Assembly: GCF_004337505.1 (NCBI RefSeq)
Contig: NZ_SJZI01000042.1
Span: 62,001-126,000, forward strand
Direction of reading: 5' to 3'
DNA from: Flaviaestuariibacter flavus
GTDB lineage: Bacteria > Bacteroidota > Bacteroidia > Chitinophagales > Chitinophagaceae
Length of the DNA: 64,000 nt
The notes beneath the pieces are model-generated. The model did not search any database. It was not told the origin of the DNA and saw only the letters and a program-made list of their open reading frames with translations. Every line of letters starts with the position of its first letter. Within the stretch, counting starts at the first letter, position 1. Made by a program: the position numbers and the translations under genes. Of the stretch, positions 17,383 to 26,720 are shown in pieces.

Positions 17383-18093
17383 TTACGCCGCGCCGGTGGT
17401 GCCGGCAGCCGGTGTGGCGGCAGGGCGTGTGGGGTTGTCGCGGATGACGCGCGCCGCGGTGTAGGCCGCGAACAGCTCGGGGTGCTTTTTGCGGAGGCCG
17501 CGCATCAGCGGGTCGAGGCTTTCGTGGAGGAGGATGTTGACCTGCGAGAAGAGGTCTTTAAGGGTAACCGTGCTGGCGGCCCGGTGCTGGATGGCGCGTT
17601 GCGGCGCGGGACTGCTCTCGTCGAAGCGGCCGATATTGGCTTCGAGGTCGGTGAGCGTTTGTGCATCCATGCCCCAGTCGGAGGTGAGCACCGCTTCGCG
17701 GCCGCGGGCCTCCACGAGGATGCGGCGGGCGAGGATAGGCAGCTCGCCGTCGCGTACCGATTGTAAATAAGAAGGCGCGAAAGACACCAGTGCCTTAAGG
17801 CTGTTGTCGCCGCCCTCGTTGGCCAGCGAAAGCAGCAGCCCGCTCACTTCCCCGAGCGCCTCTTCCACCTGCTTGCGGTATCCTTCTTTTGTTCCGGCGG
17901 CGCCGCCGCCGCCGATGCGGAGGCCGGCCATTTCGGCGATGCTTTCTTTGAGCTGGCCCAGCCGCGCCGCATGCCGCCGCAGGGCCGCGATGGTAGTGAC
18001 GACGCGGGCGTACTCGTTAAAAACGGAAACGGTTGTTTGCACCATGTTGAACTGGCATTCCTGCCGCTTGTTCAGGGGTTTGATGGGATTCAT
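17383..18093 (-). CDS. Helical DUF6261-like protein
   Basis: The 236-residue soluble protein is almost entirely predicted helix with a Pro/Ala/Thr-rich C-terminal tail (PTRPAATPAAGTTGAA). It resembles the DUF6261-type proteins frequent in Bacteroidetes, which have no known function, and the family call is tentative. A good promoter lies at 18200-18230 on the minus strand, giving a leader of about 100 bases. Just upstream of it is the 21-bp tandem array, so the two may belong together. Confidence 0.55.
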   Translation of the reverse strand: MNPIKPLNKRQECQFNMVQTTVSVFNEYARVVTTIAALRRHAARLGQLKESIAEMAGLRIGGGGAAGTKEGYRKQVEEALGEVSGLLLSLANEGGDNSLKALVSFAPSYLQSVRDGELPILARRILVEARGREAVLTSDWGMDAQTLTDLEANIGRFDESSPAPQRAIQHRAASTVTLKDLFSQVNILLHESLDPLMRGLRKKHPELFAAYTAARVIRDNPTRPAATPAAGTTGAA

Positions 18094-18199
18094 AACGCAG
18101 TAAAATTTTAAGGGTTTTCAATACGGCGTCTTCCAGGGGCTGTGGTGTTGGTTTCAGGGGTAATGGCGCTCCGGGTGGTGTATTTGCAGTCGGTTGTCT

Positions 18200-18230
18200 T
18201 AAAGTTAGCGAAAGGGGGCCGAACCGGCAA
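18200..18230 (-). promoter_or_regulatory. Promoter TTG-N20-TAACTTTA
   Basis: The minus-strand TTG at 18230-18228 and the -7 element at 18207-18200 have the spacing expected of Bacteroidetes promoters. They would drive the gene ending at 17383. Confidence 0.5.
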
Positions 18231-18309
18231 GCGCCCGCGGCCGGCACCTACCTGAAAACTGCAAATTTTGAGCGTAAGTGATTGATAGATACTTAGATAA
18301 AAAATCAAT

Positions 18310-18603
18310 TTCGCGTTTCGTCCGGGCCTTGTCGGCTGTCGTTTAGGCGTTGTCGGCTGCCATCCAGGCAGTGTCGGCTGTCTTCCAGCCGATGTTCGCT
18401 CGCGTTTAGACGTTGCTCGCTGCCGTCTGGGCAATGTTAGCTGTCATCCAGGCATTGTGCGCTGCCTTCCGGGCGTTGTGCGCTTTCGTTTAGGCGATGT
18501 TGGGTGGTTTTTGGAGGTTGTTTGATGTTGTTTGGGCGTTCTCCGATGGCATCTGGGTGATGTTTGGTGCGGTTTGGAGCTTGCCGGTTGTCAGCGAGGT
18601 GAA
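18310..18603. repeat. 21-bp degenerate tandem array, 14 units
   Basis: Units align in exact 21-base register from 18310 to 18603 with consensus GTNNGCTGNCNTNNNGGCNNT. Units differ by exchanging short alternatives (GTTTAG, ATCCAG, TTCCGG, GTCTGG). Each unit is seven codons. One plus frame is open through 14 units except for a single TGA. One minus frame reads TPKRQPT/LPGWQPT-type heptapeptides but is broken by stops. There are no spacers, so it is not a CRISPR. Confidence 0.85.
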
Positions 18604-18840
18604 GTGCCGGGTGATTTCAAGCGGGGTTGTTGTGGACCAGAGATTGGCTTGCGGAAACAGGATTCTTGTGTTGCCACTTGGGAACCGTCCAAACGGTATT
18701 ACTACGGGAAGCCAGGGGCGGGGTTGGATAGGCGCAAGGGGCGGTGTATCTTGTGGCGGATAAATAAATGTTGTGCGAAACGCCGGAGCTCAATCGGCAC
18801 ATGATAATAAGTTTCTCAGAAACACATGTATAATTGATTA
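18604..18840. other. Gene-free left flank of the lower-GC island
   Basis: Composition shifts to lower GC here. A TATAAT-like sequence (GTATAATTGATT) lies just before ATG 18841. No attachment site or tRNA was recognised. Confidence 0.4.
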
Positions 18841-20133
18841 ATGAAAGCCAAAGCTGTAACCGCAAAAAAAAAGAATACCCAGAGGGCGGAAATGGAACCT
18901 TTACCGACCAAAACGCTAAATCGAGGACTAGGTGCTGCTAAGAAGGCAAAGAATGACGAGTTCTACACCCAGTACATTGACATCCAAAAGGAGATCGAAG
19001 CTTACCTTGAGTTTAACCCTGACACCTTTCGCGAAAAGGTTGTATACTGCAATTGTGACGATCCATTCGAAAGCAATTTTTTTAAATACTTTGCTACGAA
19101 CTTCAATAGGCTCGGCCTAAAAAAACTTGTCGCCACCAGCTACGACGGCTCACCAATTGCTGGGCAGGGAACTTTGTTTCCGGAATATGAAGGGGTGGAT
19201 GGTAATCGCGAGAAGCCTCAAGCGCTTGCTGTTATCCTCGACCACGTGAAAGACGAGGACGGAGACGGCGCAGCGAATATGACCGATGTTGAAATTTTCC
19301 TTAAGCGAAACAATGCATCTAGGATTGCATTGAAAGCAGACAATAGATATCCGGGAGGTGACTTCCGTAGCAGTGAATGTATTGCATTGCTCAAAGAGGC
19401 TGACATCGTAGTGAGCAACCCGCCATTTTCGCTTTTCCGTGTGTATGTTGCCCAGCTTGTGGCACATCGCAAGAAGTTTTTAATCATCGGGAATACAAAT
19501 TCAATCACGTACAAGGAAGTCTTCCCGCTTATTAAGGACAACAAAATGTGGCTAGGCTGCACAAACTTCAACGTCGGTATGTTTTTCGAGGTGCCAGATA
19601 CCTGGACGGAATTTCATCACATCGACAAGACTACAGGTAAAAAGATCGCGCGAGTTTCGACGTCGTGCTGGTTTACAAATTTGGACCATGGTCGCCGTCA
19701 CGATCCTTTACATCTTATGACTATGGCCGACAACTTGCGGTTCAGCAAGAACCTAGGTGGAAAGGCAGCTTACGATCGGTACGACAATTACGACGCAATT
19801 GAAGTTAGTACATACAAAGAGATTCCAAGCGACTACGAAGGAAATATGGGTGTTCCAATTACGTTCCTTGACAAATACAACCCGGAGCAGTTTGAGATTT
19901 TGGCAATTACACAGTCATGGGATGGCAATGCCTCGAAGATCTATCCAAAGCAAATTCAAATCAGCAAAGACGGGAGACGATCAGAGGTTACGAAACTGAA
20001 CGATGGCGCTGCAATTAAGATTACAAATGCTCCAAGCGATGAAACATACTACAAAGTCGGCGATGACCTCTACATTAAAACTTATTGCCGTATAATTATA
20101 CGTCATCGCAATAACCTAAAACCAAAACTATAA
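18841..20133 (+). CDS. EcoRI-family adenine-specific DNA methyltransferase
   Basis: The 430-residue N6-adenine methyltransferase belongs to the M.EcoRI family. It has the N-terminal KNDEFYTQ motif (residues 37-44), characteristic of this group, and the catalytic NPPF (193-196, [10 protein letters not shown]). The family modifies palindromic sites such as GAATTC, but this enzyme's specificity is unknown. Codon use is more AT-rich than in neighbouring genes, and it sits beside a DUF262-HNH gene whose ATG overlaps its stop by one base. Together they look like a transferred modification/restriction unit in which this enzyme would protect host DNA. Confidence 0.9.
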   Translation: MKAKAVTAKKKNTQRAEMEPLPTKTLNRGLGAAKKAKNDEFYTQYIDIQKEIEAYLEFNPDTFREKVVYCNCDDPFESNFFKYFATNFNRLGLKKLVATSYDGSPIAGQGTLFPEYEGVDGNREKPQALAVILDHVKDEDGDGAANMTDVEIFLKRNNASRIALKADNRYPGGDFRSSECIALLKEADIVVSNPPFSLFRVYVAQLVAHRKKFLIIGNTNSITYKEVFPLIKDNKMWLGCTNFNVGMFFEVPDTWTEFHHIDKTTGKKIARVSTSCWFTNLDHGRRHDPLHLMTMADNLRFSKNLGGKAAYDRYDNYDAIEVSTYKEIPSDYEGNMGVPITFLDKYNPEQFEILAITQSWDGNASKIYPKQIQISKDGRRSEVTKLNDGAAIKITNAPSDETYYKVGDDLYIKTYCRIIIRHRNNLKPKL

Positions 20134-21299
20134 TGAATACAACTTTGAAGACCGAGATCACTGTCGCCGACATCTGCGATGGATTTGTATACAACCAATT
20201 AGAAGGTAAAGGGCTCTACGGTTTGGGTGGAAAACTTACGATTCAGCCGGAATATCAACGGAATTACATCTATGCGGATGGCGGAGGGAAAAAAGAAGCT
20301 GCCGTCATTGAATCATTGCTTAAAGGATACCCCCTTGGACTAATTTATTTCAATACGGTTTCGAATGACAGGTTTGAAGTTTTAGATGGCCAGCAGCGAA
20401 TCACTAGTATTGGACGGTTTGTTACCAATAAGTTTGCTATCATAGACAATGGCAATCCGAAGAACTTTGACAGCCTTCCCCGTGATCAACAAGATAAGAT
20501 AAAGGGTTCCAGACTGCTGATTTATGAGTGTGAAGGCACAGAAACCGAGATAAAACAATGGTTTGAAACTATTAATATCGCAGGCGTGCCGCTCACGCCC
20601 CAAGAATTATTAAATGCCATCTATTCGGGAACGTTCGTTACCCTAGCGAAGGCTGAGTTCAGCAACAGTCAAAATGCCAACATTCAAAAGTGGAGTGCGT
20701 ATGTTAAGGGCAGCGCAAACCGGCAGGAGTTTCTGGAAAGGGCACTAGAGTGGGTGAGCAAAGGCGACATCGGTGCTTACATGAGCGCTCATCGTAATGA
20801 TAGCAACATTAAGGAATTGAAGAACTATTTCAATAGTGTGATCGACTGGGTTTCCACTGTCTTCAAGGACGTGAAAAAGGAGATGCAGGGACTGGAGTGG
20901 GGTAGGCTATACGAGCAGTATCATTCCCAGTCATACAAACCAGATCAGGTGTCTGCCGATGTAAAGCAATTATATTCCGACTTCTACGTAAAGAAGAAGC
21001 GCGGAATCTTTGAATTCATTCTCGGCGGTAAACAAGAAAAGAAGCTTTTGGAAGTTCGCTTGTTCGAAGAAGCCACAACACATTCGGTTTATGAGAAACA
21101 AACGAAAGAGGCAAAGGCAAAGAGTAAATCTAACTGTCCACTTTGCGCTGTGGGTCATGACGCAAATAAGGAAAGAATTTACGAGTTCAACGAAATGGAT
21201 GCAGACCATGTTTCTGCGTGGAGCAAGGGCGGCGACAGTTCGGCTAAGAACTGCCAAATGCTATGCATTACCCACAATCGCGCCAAGGGAAATAAGTAG
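20133..21299 (+). CDS. DUF262 and HNH endonuclease fusion
   Basis: The 388-residue protein has an N-terminal DUF262 (GmrS/ParB-like) domain with [10 protein letters not shown] (38-47) and DGQQR (85-89), the motif tied to NTP hydrolysis in GmrSD and SspE-type proteins. A helical middle follows. A C-terminal HNH nuclease begins at the zinc Cys pair C335/C338 and continues [18 protein letters not shown] and THNRAKGNK, with all HNH residues present. Its start overlaps the methyltransferase stop (TAATG), so the pair is translationally coupled. The likely role is restriction of foreign DNA lacking, or bearing, a given modification. This is inferred from context. Confidence 0.88.
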   Translation: MNTTLKTEITVADICDGFVYNQLEGKGLYGLGGKLTIQPEYQRNYIYADGGGKKEAAVIESLLKGYPLGLIYFNTVSNDRFEVLDGQQRITSIGRFVTNKFAIIDNGNPKNFDSLPRDQQDKIKGSRLLIYECEGTETEIKQWFETINIAGVPLTPQELLNAIYSGTFVTLAKAEFSNSQNANIQKWSAYVKGSANRQEFLERALEWVSKGDIGAYMSAHRNDSNIKELKNYFNSVIDWVSTVFKDVKKEMQGLEWGRLYEQYHSQSYKPDQVSADVKQLYSDFYVKKKRGIFEFILGGKQEKKLLEVRLFEEATTHSVYEKQTKEAKAKSKSNCPLCAVGHDANKERIYEFNEMDADHVSAWSKGGDSSAKNCQMLCITHNRAKGNK

Positions 21300-21593
21300 G
21301 ATTGGTATGCTATTGCTTATGTCGCGTAGCAACTATGGTTCGACCGCACGGAGAAAAGCCCCTTCCGTTAGCTGCAACCAAGGCTGCGCATAAGCCGTAG
21401 TACCCGGCGACACTTTACACGCCTGCTCTCCGGATAAATAGCCAACTGCCTACACGCACTTAAGCGACGAGTCATGTAGATTTCAGACAGCCCAACCCCG
21501 CCCGTTCGCTCCCGGTACAAAAAAAGCCGCCTTTATTAACGTTGGTTAACGCCGCCCATATGGCTTTCCCTATGAAGGGGTGAACAGAGGAAA
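21300..21593. other. Gene-free right flank of the island
   Basis: It holds no convincing ORF. GC rises again towards the next gene. GGTTCGACC near 21338 and GCATAAGCCGTAGTACC near 21388 superficially recall tRNA/tmRNA 3' parts but do not fold as such. A poly-A/GCCGCC stretch lies at 21520. Confidence 0.4.
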
Positions 21594-21601
21594 TAACTTT
21601 C
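21594..21601 (+). promoter_or_regulatory. Probable -7 element (TAACTTTC)
   Basis: It differs from the consensus at one base and lies 26 bases before ATG 21628. Confidence 0.35.
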
Positions 21602-21627
21602 CTTTTCAACAAACTAAAACCCCGATT

Positions 21628-22071
21628 ATGAAAAAGCTTCTGATCCTGACACTGATCGCCGGCACCTTCACCGCAACCGCGGCCAATGCCCAATCCAGCC
21701 AGACAGCCATGGCAGAGCCCGCCAAAGAAAGCGCGAAGCCGCAGTCCACTGCCGCCGCGCAGAACCCGAATACCGACAAGGCCGCCATGCTGGAGAAGAT
21801 GAAAGAGCAATTCAAGCCCGGCATGATGGCGAAAACCGGCCTTACCGCCGCGCAGGTAGACCGCGTGCTCGAAATCAACCTGGAGATGCGCATGACCGCC
21901 GCCCGCGAGCTGCGCGACCTCAACGAAGCCGACCGCAGCGCCCGTATCGCAGAACTCAAAGCCGAGAAGCAGAAGAAGTTCTCCGAGATCCCGCTGACGG
22001 CCGACCAGATCAAATCGGTTGACGACTTTTACGCGGAGTTCGCCAGGAACAACCCGCCCAAGGGGCACTGA
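21628..22071 (+). CDS. Secreted LTxxQ-like helical protein
   Basis: The 147-residue protein has signal peptide MKKLLILTLIAGTFTATAANAQ, an Ala/Ser/Pro-rich linker, then a charged helical domain. Two LTxxQ-type sequences (LTAAQVDRVLEI and LTADQIKSVDDFY) flank a long helix, resembling the Spy/CpxP or DUF4890 group of periplasmic proteins that buffer misfolded proteins or metals. It could therefore act in envelope stress, but no partner is adjacent. ATG 21628 begins the signal peptide. A terminator follows. Confidence 0.7.
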   Translation: MKKLLILTLIAGTFTATAANAQSSQTAMAEPAKESAKPQSTAAAQNPNTDKAAMLEKMKEQFKPGMMAKTGLTAAQVDRVLEINLEMRMTAARELRDLNEADRSARIAELKAEKQKKFSEIPLTADQIKSVDDFYAEFARNNPPKGH

Positions 22072-22097
22072 TACTGCCGGTGTATTTGTATTGAAGA

Positions 22098-22123
22098 AAG
22101 CTGCCTTCGGGCAGCTTTTTATT
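22098..22123 (+). terminator. Terminator (GCTGCC-TTCG-GGCAGC)
   Basis: An eight-base stem closed by a TTCG tetraloop is followed by TTTTTATTT, 27 bases past the stop. Confidence 0.85.
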
Positions 22124-22220
22124 TGCGTTGAGCCGCCCGCACGGTAGCCCTGGTTCCTGATCTTGAAATAACTTTATGGTTGCCGGCCGCCTGCTGCGCC
22201 GGAAAAAACAGCAACCACTT

Positions 22221-23390
22221 ATGTCTATCACCAAAGAATCCGAGCTGGTCGGGATGCAAAAGGCCAGCGAAGCCGTTGCCTGCACGCTGAAGGAAATGCG
22301 CAACTACGCGCGGCCGGGGATGAGCACCGAAGAGCTGGACGAATTCGGCGCCGGCATCCTCGAGGGCTTCGGGGCGAAGTCGGCGCCCTACCTCACCTAT
22401 GGCTTTCCCGGCTGGACCTGCATCAGCGTCAACAACGAGTTCTGCCACGGCATCCCCTCCGGCAGCCGCATTCTCCGCGAAGGCGACCTGGTGAACATCG
22501 ACGTTTCGGCCGAGCTCGGTGGCTACTGGTCGGACAACGGCGCCTCCTTTGTGCTGGGCGAAGACCTGCAGGGACATCAGGCGCTGGTGGATGCCTCGAA
22601 AGACATCCTGCGGAAGGCCATCGCGCAGATCCGCGGCGGCGTGCGGATCGCCGACATCGGGCACCTCATCGAAACCGAAGCCCGGAAGCGCGGCTACAAG
22701 GTGATCAAAAACCTCACAGGCCACGGCGTGGGCCGCAGCCTGCACGAGGAGCCGGCAGAGATCGCCAACTTCCGCGACCGCTTCAACACGGGCCGGTTCA
22801 AAAAGAACTCGGTTGTGGCCATCGAAACCTTTATTGCCACCACGTCCACTTACGCCGAAACGCTGGGCGATGGCTGGACCATGGTGGGGAACAAGGGTGG
22901 CTTTATGGCGCAGCACGAGCACACCATCGTGGTCACCGACGGGCAGCCGCTCATCCTCACCGCGATAAACGGCATCTGGAACGGACCGGTGCCGCAGGAC
23001 AAACACAAAAACATCATTGATCGTATGAATACCAGCGATATCCATAATGAGCGGATCGCGAAGATGACCTTCGCGTCGGTTTACCCGCACTATGTTGCCA
23101 AAGTGGAAAAGAAAGGGCGGACAAAAGAAGAACTGCACCAGGTGATCAGCTGGCTCACCGGCTTCAACGAGGAGCGGCTGCGGGCGCTCATCGCGGAGAA
23201 GGCCACCTTCGAGACCTTTTTCCGGGAGGCCACGCTGCATCCCAATGCGTCGCAGATCACGGGCACGATCTGCGGGTATCGCATCGAGGATATTGAAAAT
23301 CCGCTGACCCGGCAGGTGCGTTACCTCGACAAGCTGGTGGACGAGCTGGCCAAGGGCCGCAAGATGGAAAAGATCCTGCGCGGCGCATAG
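22221..23390 (+). CDS. Methionine aminopeptidase fused to DUF2200
   Basis: The 389-residue reading frame joins two normally separate proteins. Residues 1 to about 260 are a type I methionine aminopeptidase (M24A) with metal ligands in NIDVSAELGGYWSDNG, GHGVGRSLHEEP, VVAIETF and AQHEHT. It removes initiator Met. Residues 269-389 are a complete DUF2200 domain (NERIAKMTFASVYPHYVAKV; RYLDKLVDELAKGRKMEKIL) of unknown function. An in-frame ATG at 23025 begins exactly where stand-alone DUF2200 proteins start, so a second product by internal initiation is possible. ATG 22221 is chosen over 22176 because the upstream codons are Arg-rich and unrelated, and a TAACTTTA element sits at 22169-22176. Confidence 0.85.
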   Translation: MSITKESELVGMQKASEAVACTLKEMRNYARPGMSTEELDEFGAGILEGFGAKSAPYLTYGFPGWTCISVNNEFCHGIPSGSRILREGDLVNIDVSAELGGYWSDNGASFVLGEDLQGHQALVDASKDILRKAIAQIRGGVRIADIGHLIETEARKRGYKVIKNLTGHGVGRSLHEEPAEIANFRDRFNTGRFKKNSVVAIETFIATTSTYAETLGDGWTMVGNKGGFMAQHEHTIVVTDGQPLILTAINGIWNGPVPQDKHKNIIDRMNTSDIHNERIAKMTFASVYPHYVAKVEKKGRTKEELHQVISWLTGFNEERLRALIAEKATFETFFREATLHPNASQITGTICGYRIEDIENPLTRQVRYLDKLVDELAKGRKMEKILRGA

Positions 23391-23474
23391 ACGGCAGCCG
23401 GTCGCTGATCGGCCCGCTTGAGATACCTTTACCCCGTGCACCTTCCGCGCTGCATTAATCAACCAACTATTGCC

Positions 23475-24056
23475 ATGAAAAAGTACCTGTTCCTGCTGCT
23501 CCTGCTGCCCCTCGCCGGTATCGCTCAAAAGAAAGACTACCGCGTTGATAAAATGCTGTGGCAATACGAGAAGCCATCCGCCTATCAATACCGCGTTGAC
23601 AATTTTGCGCAGGCACAGGCCCTGGGCGACAGCATCGTCCGGGAAAGCGGGCAGACTCCCGAAAAGCCCGACAAGGAAGTGATCCTGCTGGCCGCTTCGC
23701 TGAAGCCGGAAGAGGATATGAACATCATTGCAGTCAGCTTCAAAGCCAACGGAAATATTACAACATACACGCTGAAGGGATACGTGCAGCGGATGATGGG
23801 CTACCTGAAAGAAGTGTATGGAAATATGGGCACGACGGTGAGCCTGAGCACCGAGGAGCTCACCGTAGACGGCATCCCGTTTATTGCCCTCCACAATAAG
23901 ATCCGCAATGAGAGCGGCCGCGCGTATTGGACAACAACGTTCATTGGTGAAGTGAGCGGGAAAGAGTTCAATTTCACCACCGCCTATGACAAGGAAGCGG
24001 AAGGAAAGGTGATCGAGGACTCGTTCCGCGCATCTGCCTTCCGTGCCCGGCGCTGA
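23475..24056 (+). CDS. Secreted hypothetical protein, 193 aa
   Basis: It has signal peptide MKKYLFLLLLLPLAGIAQ and a mature alpha/beta domain of about 175 residues with regular strands (NITTYTLKGYVQRMMGYL; AYWTTTFIGEVSGKEFNF). No known catalytic motif was recognised. It is probably periplasmic. ATG 23475 starts the signal peptide. A TACCTTTA element lies at 23424-23431. It is followed at 37 bases by a small lipoprotein gene on the same strand, so the two may be co-expressed. Confidence 0.65.
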   Translation: MKKYLFLLLLLPLAGIAQKKDYRVDKMLWQYEKPSAYQYRVDNFAQAQALGDSIVRESGQTPEKPDKEVILLAASLKPEEDMNIIAVSFKANGNITTYTLKGYVQRMMGYLKEVYGNMGTTVSLSTEELTVDGIPFIALHNKIRNESGRAYWTTTFIGEVSGKEFNFTTAYDKEAEGKVIEDSFRASAFRARR

Positions 24057-24092
24057 GGCGAATTTCATTCCAAAACAACGAAAGCATTATTG

Positions 24093-24446
24093 ATGACTGC
24101 AACTCGGAGACATAGTTTCGCGGTCGTTCTGCTGTCGGTGATAGCAGCCTGCAACGCCGCGCCGCCCGCTGACTATACCGGCTATTATTACCCGGCGGAT
24201 AAGCCTGCGGAGGTAGACAGCAACGAGGTGCTCCGGGTAACCCGTCTTGATGATACGGCATATGTTTTCAGCGTTGCCGGCAACAGCGGTGTGGGTAAGG
24301 TGGATGATGATGTCGTCACCGGGGAGCTCAAAGGAATGCGTATCGGGAAGGCGCCTTTCACCTTCCGGAAAGGGAAGCTCGGGAGATACGAGTTCCGCGC
24401 ATTCGGCAGCAGGGTGGAGCTGGTGAAGCTAAGAGCGCTGCCCTGA
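24093..24446 (+). CDS. Small lipoprotein, 117 aa
   Basis: The N-terminus contains a lipoprotein signal ending IAACN (Cys20). The mature part has DYTGYYYP near its start and basic, beta-type segments later (FRKGKLGRYEFRAF). Neither a domain nor a family was identified. The start is ATG 24093; the overlapping TTG three bases earlier is ignored. A bidirectional terminator lies immediately downstream. Confidence 0.62.
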   Translation: MTATRRHSFAVVLLSVIAACNAAPPADYTGYYYPADKPAEVDSNEVLRVTRLDDTAYVFSVAGNSGVGKVDDDVVTGELKGMRIGKAPFTFRKGKLGRYEFRAFGSRVELVKLRALP

Positions 24447-24455
24447 AACAAACGA

Positions 24456-24483
24456 AAAGGTCCCGGCTGCTGCCGGGACCTTT
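24456..24483. terminator. Bidirectional terminator
   Basis: An 11-base stem (AAAGGTCCCGG/CCGGGACCTTT) lies between two convergent genes, with T/A ends on both strands. Confidence 0.8.
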
Positions 24484-24563
24484 GTATTTCTACGGCTTAG
24501 TAGCGCTATCCGCGCTCATGTTGACCAATCATAAGAAACCTGCGTTCTTCCGCTCACTGCCAA

Positions 24564-26720
24564 TTAGAACGTCTTCGGCTTCCCGCCCTTGCCGCCGTCG
24601 GCAAACTTCGGGTTGAGCTTCATGTTGTAGAAGATGAAGGAATACATATCGGCGGTTGTTTCCAGTGCCTTTTTGAGGTTGGAGGCGCCGTGGCCCGAGT
24701 TGACGTCCACGCGGATCAGCGTGGGGTTGGGGCCTTTGTGCAGGGCCTGCAGGGTGGCGGCGTACTTGAAGGAGTGCGCGGGCACCACGCGGTCGTCGTG
24801 GTCGGCGGTGGTGATGAGGGTAGCGGGATAGTTGACGCCCGGCTTCAGGTTGTGGAGGGGCGAGTAGGACAGCAGGTTTTTGAAGTCGGCCGCGTTGTCG
24901 CTCGAGCCGTATTCGGCCACCCAGTTCCAGCCGATGGTGAACTTCTGGAAGCGCAGCATATCCATCACCCCTACCTGCGGCACGGCCACGCGGAAGAGAT
25001 CGGGACGCTGGTTCATCACCGCGCCCACCAGGGTGCCGCCATTGGAGCCGCCGGTGATGGCGAGCTTGCCCTTGTTGGTATATTGCTTGTTCACGAGGTA
25101 TTCGCCGGCGGCGATGAAGTCGTCGAACACATTTTGCTTTTTATCGCGCATGCCGGCCTCGTGCCATTTTTCGCCATACTCCGATCCGCCGCGCATGTTC
25201 ACGAGTGCATACACACCGCCCTGTTCCAGCCAGCCGATGCGGGTGGCCGAGAAGGAGGGGTTGGAAGCCACGTTGAAGCCGCCATAGCCATACATCAGCG
25301 CGGGTGCCGAGCCGTCGCGCTTCGTGCCTTTCTTATACACGATGAACATGGGCACCCTGGTGCCGTCCTTGCTGGTAACGAACACCTGCTCGGTCACGAA
25401 GTCTTCGGGGTTGAAGGGCAGCTCGGGCTTGCGGAAGAGCGTGCTTTTGTCGGAGGCGATATCGTACTTGAAGATGGTGCTGGGATAGGTCATCGAGGTG
25501 AAGGTGAAGAACACCTCGGTGTCTTCCTCCTTGCCGCCGAAGCCGCCCACGGTGCCGAGGCCCGGGAGCCTGATCTCGCGCTCCTTCTTTCCGTCGGGGC
25601 TGAAGACGTACACGCGGCTCGTTACGTCTTTGAGGTAGGTGACGAACAGCTTGCCGCCGGCGGTGCTCACGCCGGTGATGGCCTCGGATGTTTCGGGTAC
25701 CACGGTCTGCCAGTTGGCTGGGTCGGGGTTGGCGGGATCAACGGAAACGATGCGGTAGTTCTTGGCGCCGTTGTTGGTCGCCAGCAGGAAGCGGCCGTTG
25801 TGCTCGGTGATGAAGCTGTAGCTGTCGTCGGTGATCTCGCGGATGAGGGGCTTGAAGCTGTGGTCATCGCTGCGGCTGTCGAAGTACATCAGGCTGTTGC
25901 CGGCTTTGGCCTTGCCGCGGTCGGAGATGTTGAGCAGCACGTAGCGCTCGTCTTCGGTGGTGAAGGCGGTATGAAAGCGCTGCGGGTTGGCTTTGTCTTC
26001 GTAGATCAGCACATCTTTTTCCTGCGGGGTGCCCACGAGGTGAAACCATACCTGGTGGTTCTCATTTTTGGTGGAAAGCTCCTTGCCCGCTTCGGGCTTC
26101 GGGTAGCGGCTATAGTAGAAGCCGTTGCCCTGCCAGGAGGCGCCCGATACTTTCACCCAGGCGAGCGAGTCGGGGAGGTATTGCAGGGTGCGCATATCCA
26201 TTACGTGGAAGCTGCGCCAGTCGGAGCCGCCCACCGATTTGCCTACCACGGCATAGTTGCCGTCTTTGGAAAGAGTGAAGGTGGCAAGGCCCGTGGTGCC
26301 ATCGGCCGAGAAGGTGTTCGGGTCGAGCACGGTCTCGGGCACGCCGTTGAGGCCCTTCTGGCGGTAGAGCACGCTCTGGTTCTGCAGGCCGTTGTTCTTG
26401 TAGAAATAATAGTATTCGTTGTTGCGGAAGGGCGAGCTGTACTTGGCATAGTTGTTCAGCTCTTCGAGGCGCTTCATCCATTGCTTGCGGTAGGGGATCT
26501 GGTCGAGGTAGCTGAAGGTGACCTTGTTTTGCGCGGCTACCCACTGCTTCGTCTCCTCGCTGCGGTCGTCTTCGAGCCAGCGGTAGGGGTCGGCGATCTT
26601 TTGCCCGTGGTAGTCGGTAACGGTGTCTACCTTACGCGTGATGGGATAGGAGAGGAGCGGTGCCTGTGCGGCGGCCCCCAGCGATGCAAGGGCGGCTAGG
26701 GTAAAAAGCAAAGGTTTCAT
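24564..26720 (-). CDS. Prolyl oligopeptidase, S9A family, secreted
   Basis: This 718-residue periplasmic serine peptidase cleaves short peptides after proline. It has a signal peptide (MKPLLFTLAALASLGAAAQA), a seven-bladed beta-propeller (about 80-430) and an alpha/beta-hydrolase domain. The catalytic triad is visible as Ser in GGSNGGTLVG, Asp in TTADHDDRVVP and His in DVNSGHGASN. Length and domain order match the family. A TATCTTTA element (26750-26743, minus) lies 22 bases before the ATG. Together with the S46 peptidase it suggests active extracytoplasmic peptide breakdown. Confidence 0.95.
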   Translation of the reverse strand: MKPLLFTLAALASLGAAAQAPLLSYPITRKVDTVTDYHGQKIADPYRWLEDDRSEETKQWVAAQNKVTFSYLDQIPYRKQWMKRLEELNNYAKYSSPFRNNEYYYFYKNNGLQNQSVLYRQKGLNGVPETVLDPNTFSADGTTGLATFTLSKDGNYAVVGKSVGGSDWRSFHVMDMRTLQYLPDSLAWVKVSGASWQGNGFYYSRYPKPEAGKELSTKNENHQVWFHLVGTPQEKDVLIYEDKANPQRFHTAFTTEDERYVLLNISDRGKAKAGNSLMYFDSRSDDHSFKPLIREITDDSYSFITEHNGRFLLATNNGAKNYRIVSVDPANPDPANWQTVVPETSEAITGVSTAGGKLFVTYLKDVTSRVYVFSPDGKKEREIRLPGLGTVGGFGGKEEDTEVFFTFTSMTYPSTIFKYDIASDKSTLFRKPELPFNPEDFVTEQVFVTSKDGTRVPMFIVYKKGTKRDGSAPALMYGYGGFNVASNPSFSATRIGWLEQGGVYALVNMRGGSEYGEKWHEAGMRDKKQNVFDDFIAAGEYLVNKQYTNKGKLAITGGSNGGTLVGAVMNQRPDLFRVAVPQVGVMDMLRFQKFTIGWNWVAEYGSSDNAADFKNLLSYSPLHNLKPGVNYPATLITTADHDDRVVPAHSFKYAATLQALHKGPNPTLIRVDVNSGHGASNLKKALETTADMYSFIFYNMKLNPKFADGGKGGKPKTF

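Noticed and set aside
18310..18603. CRISPR array
   Set aside because: The 21-bp units are contiguous with no spacers, units vary, and there are no cas genes nearby.
18841..21299. Prophage or integrative element
   Set aside because: No integrase, transposase, structural phage gene or direct-repeat ends were recognised. Only composition and gene content suggest transfer.
21330..21480. tmRNA or tRNA fragment near the island (GGTTCGACC, GCATAAGCCGTAGTACC)
   Set aside because: No acceptor stem, T-arm pairing or CCA end can be formed and no tag-peptide frame is visible.
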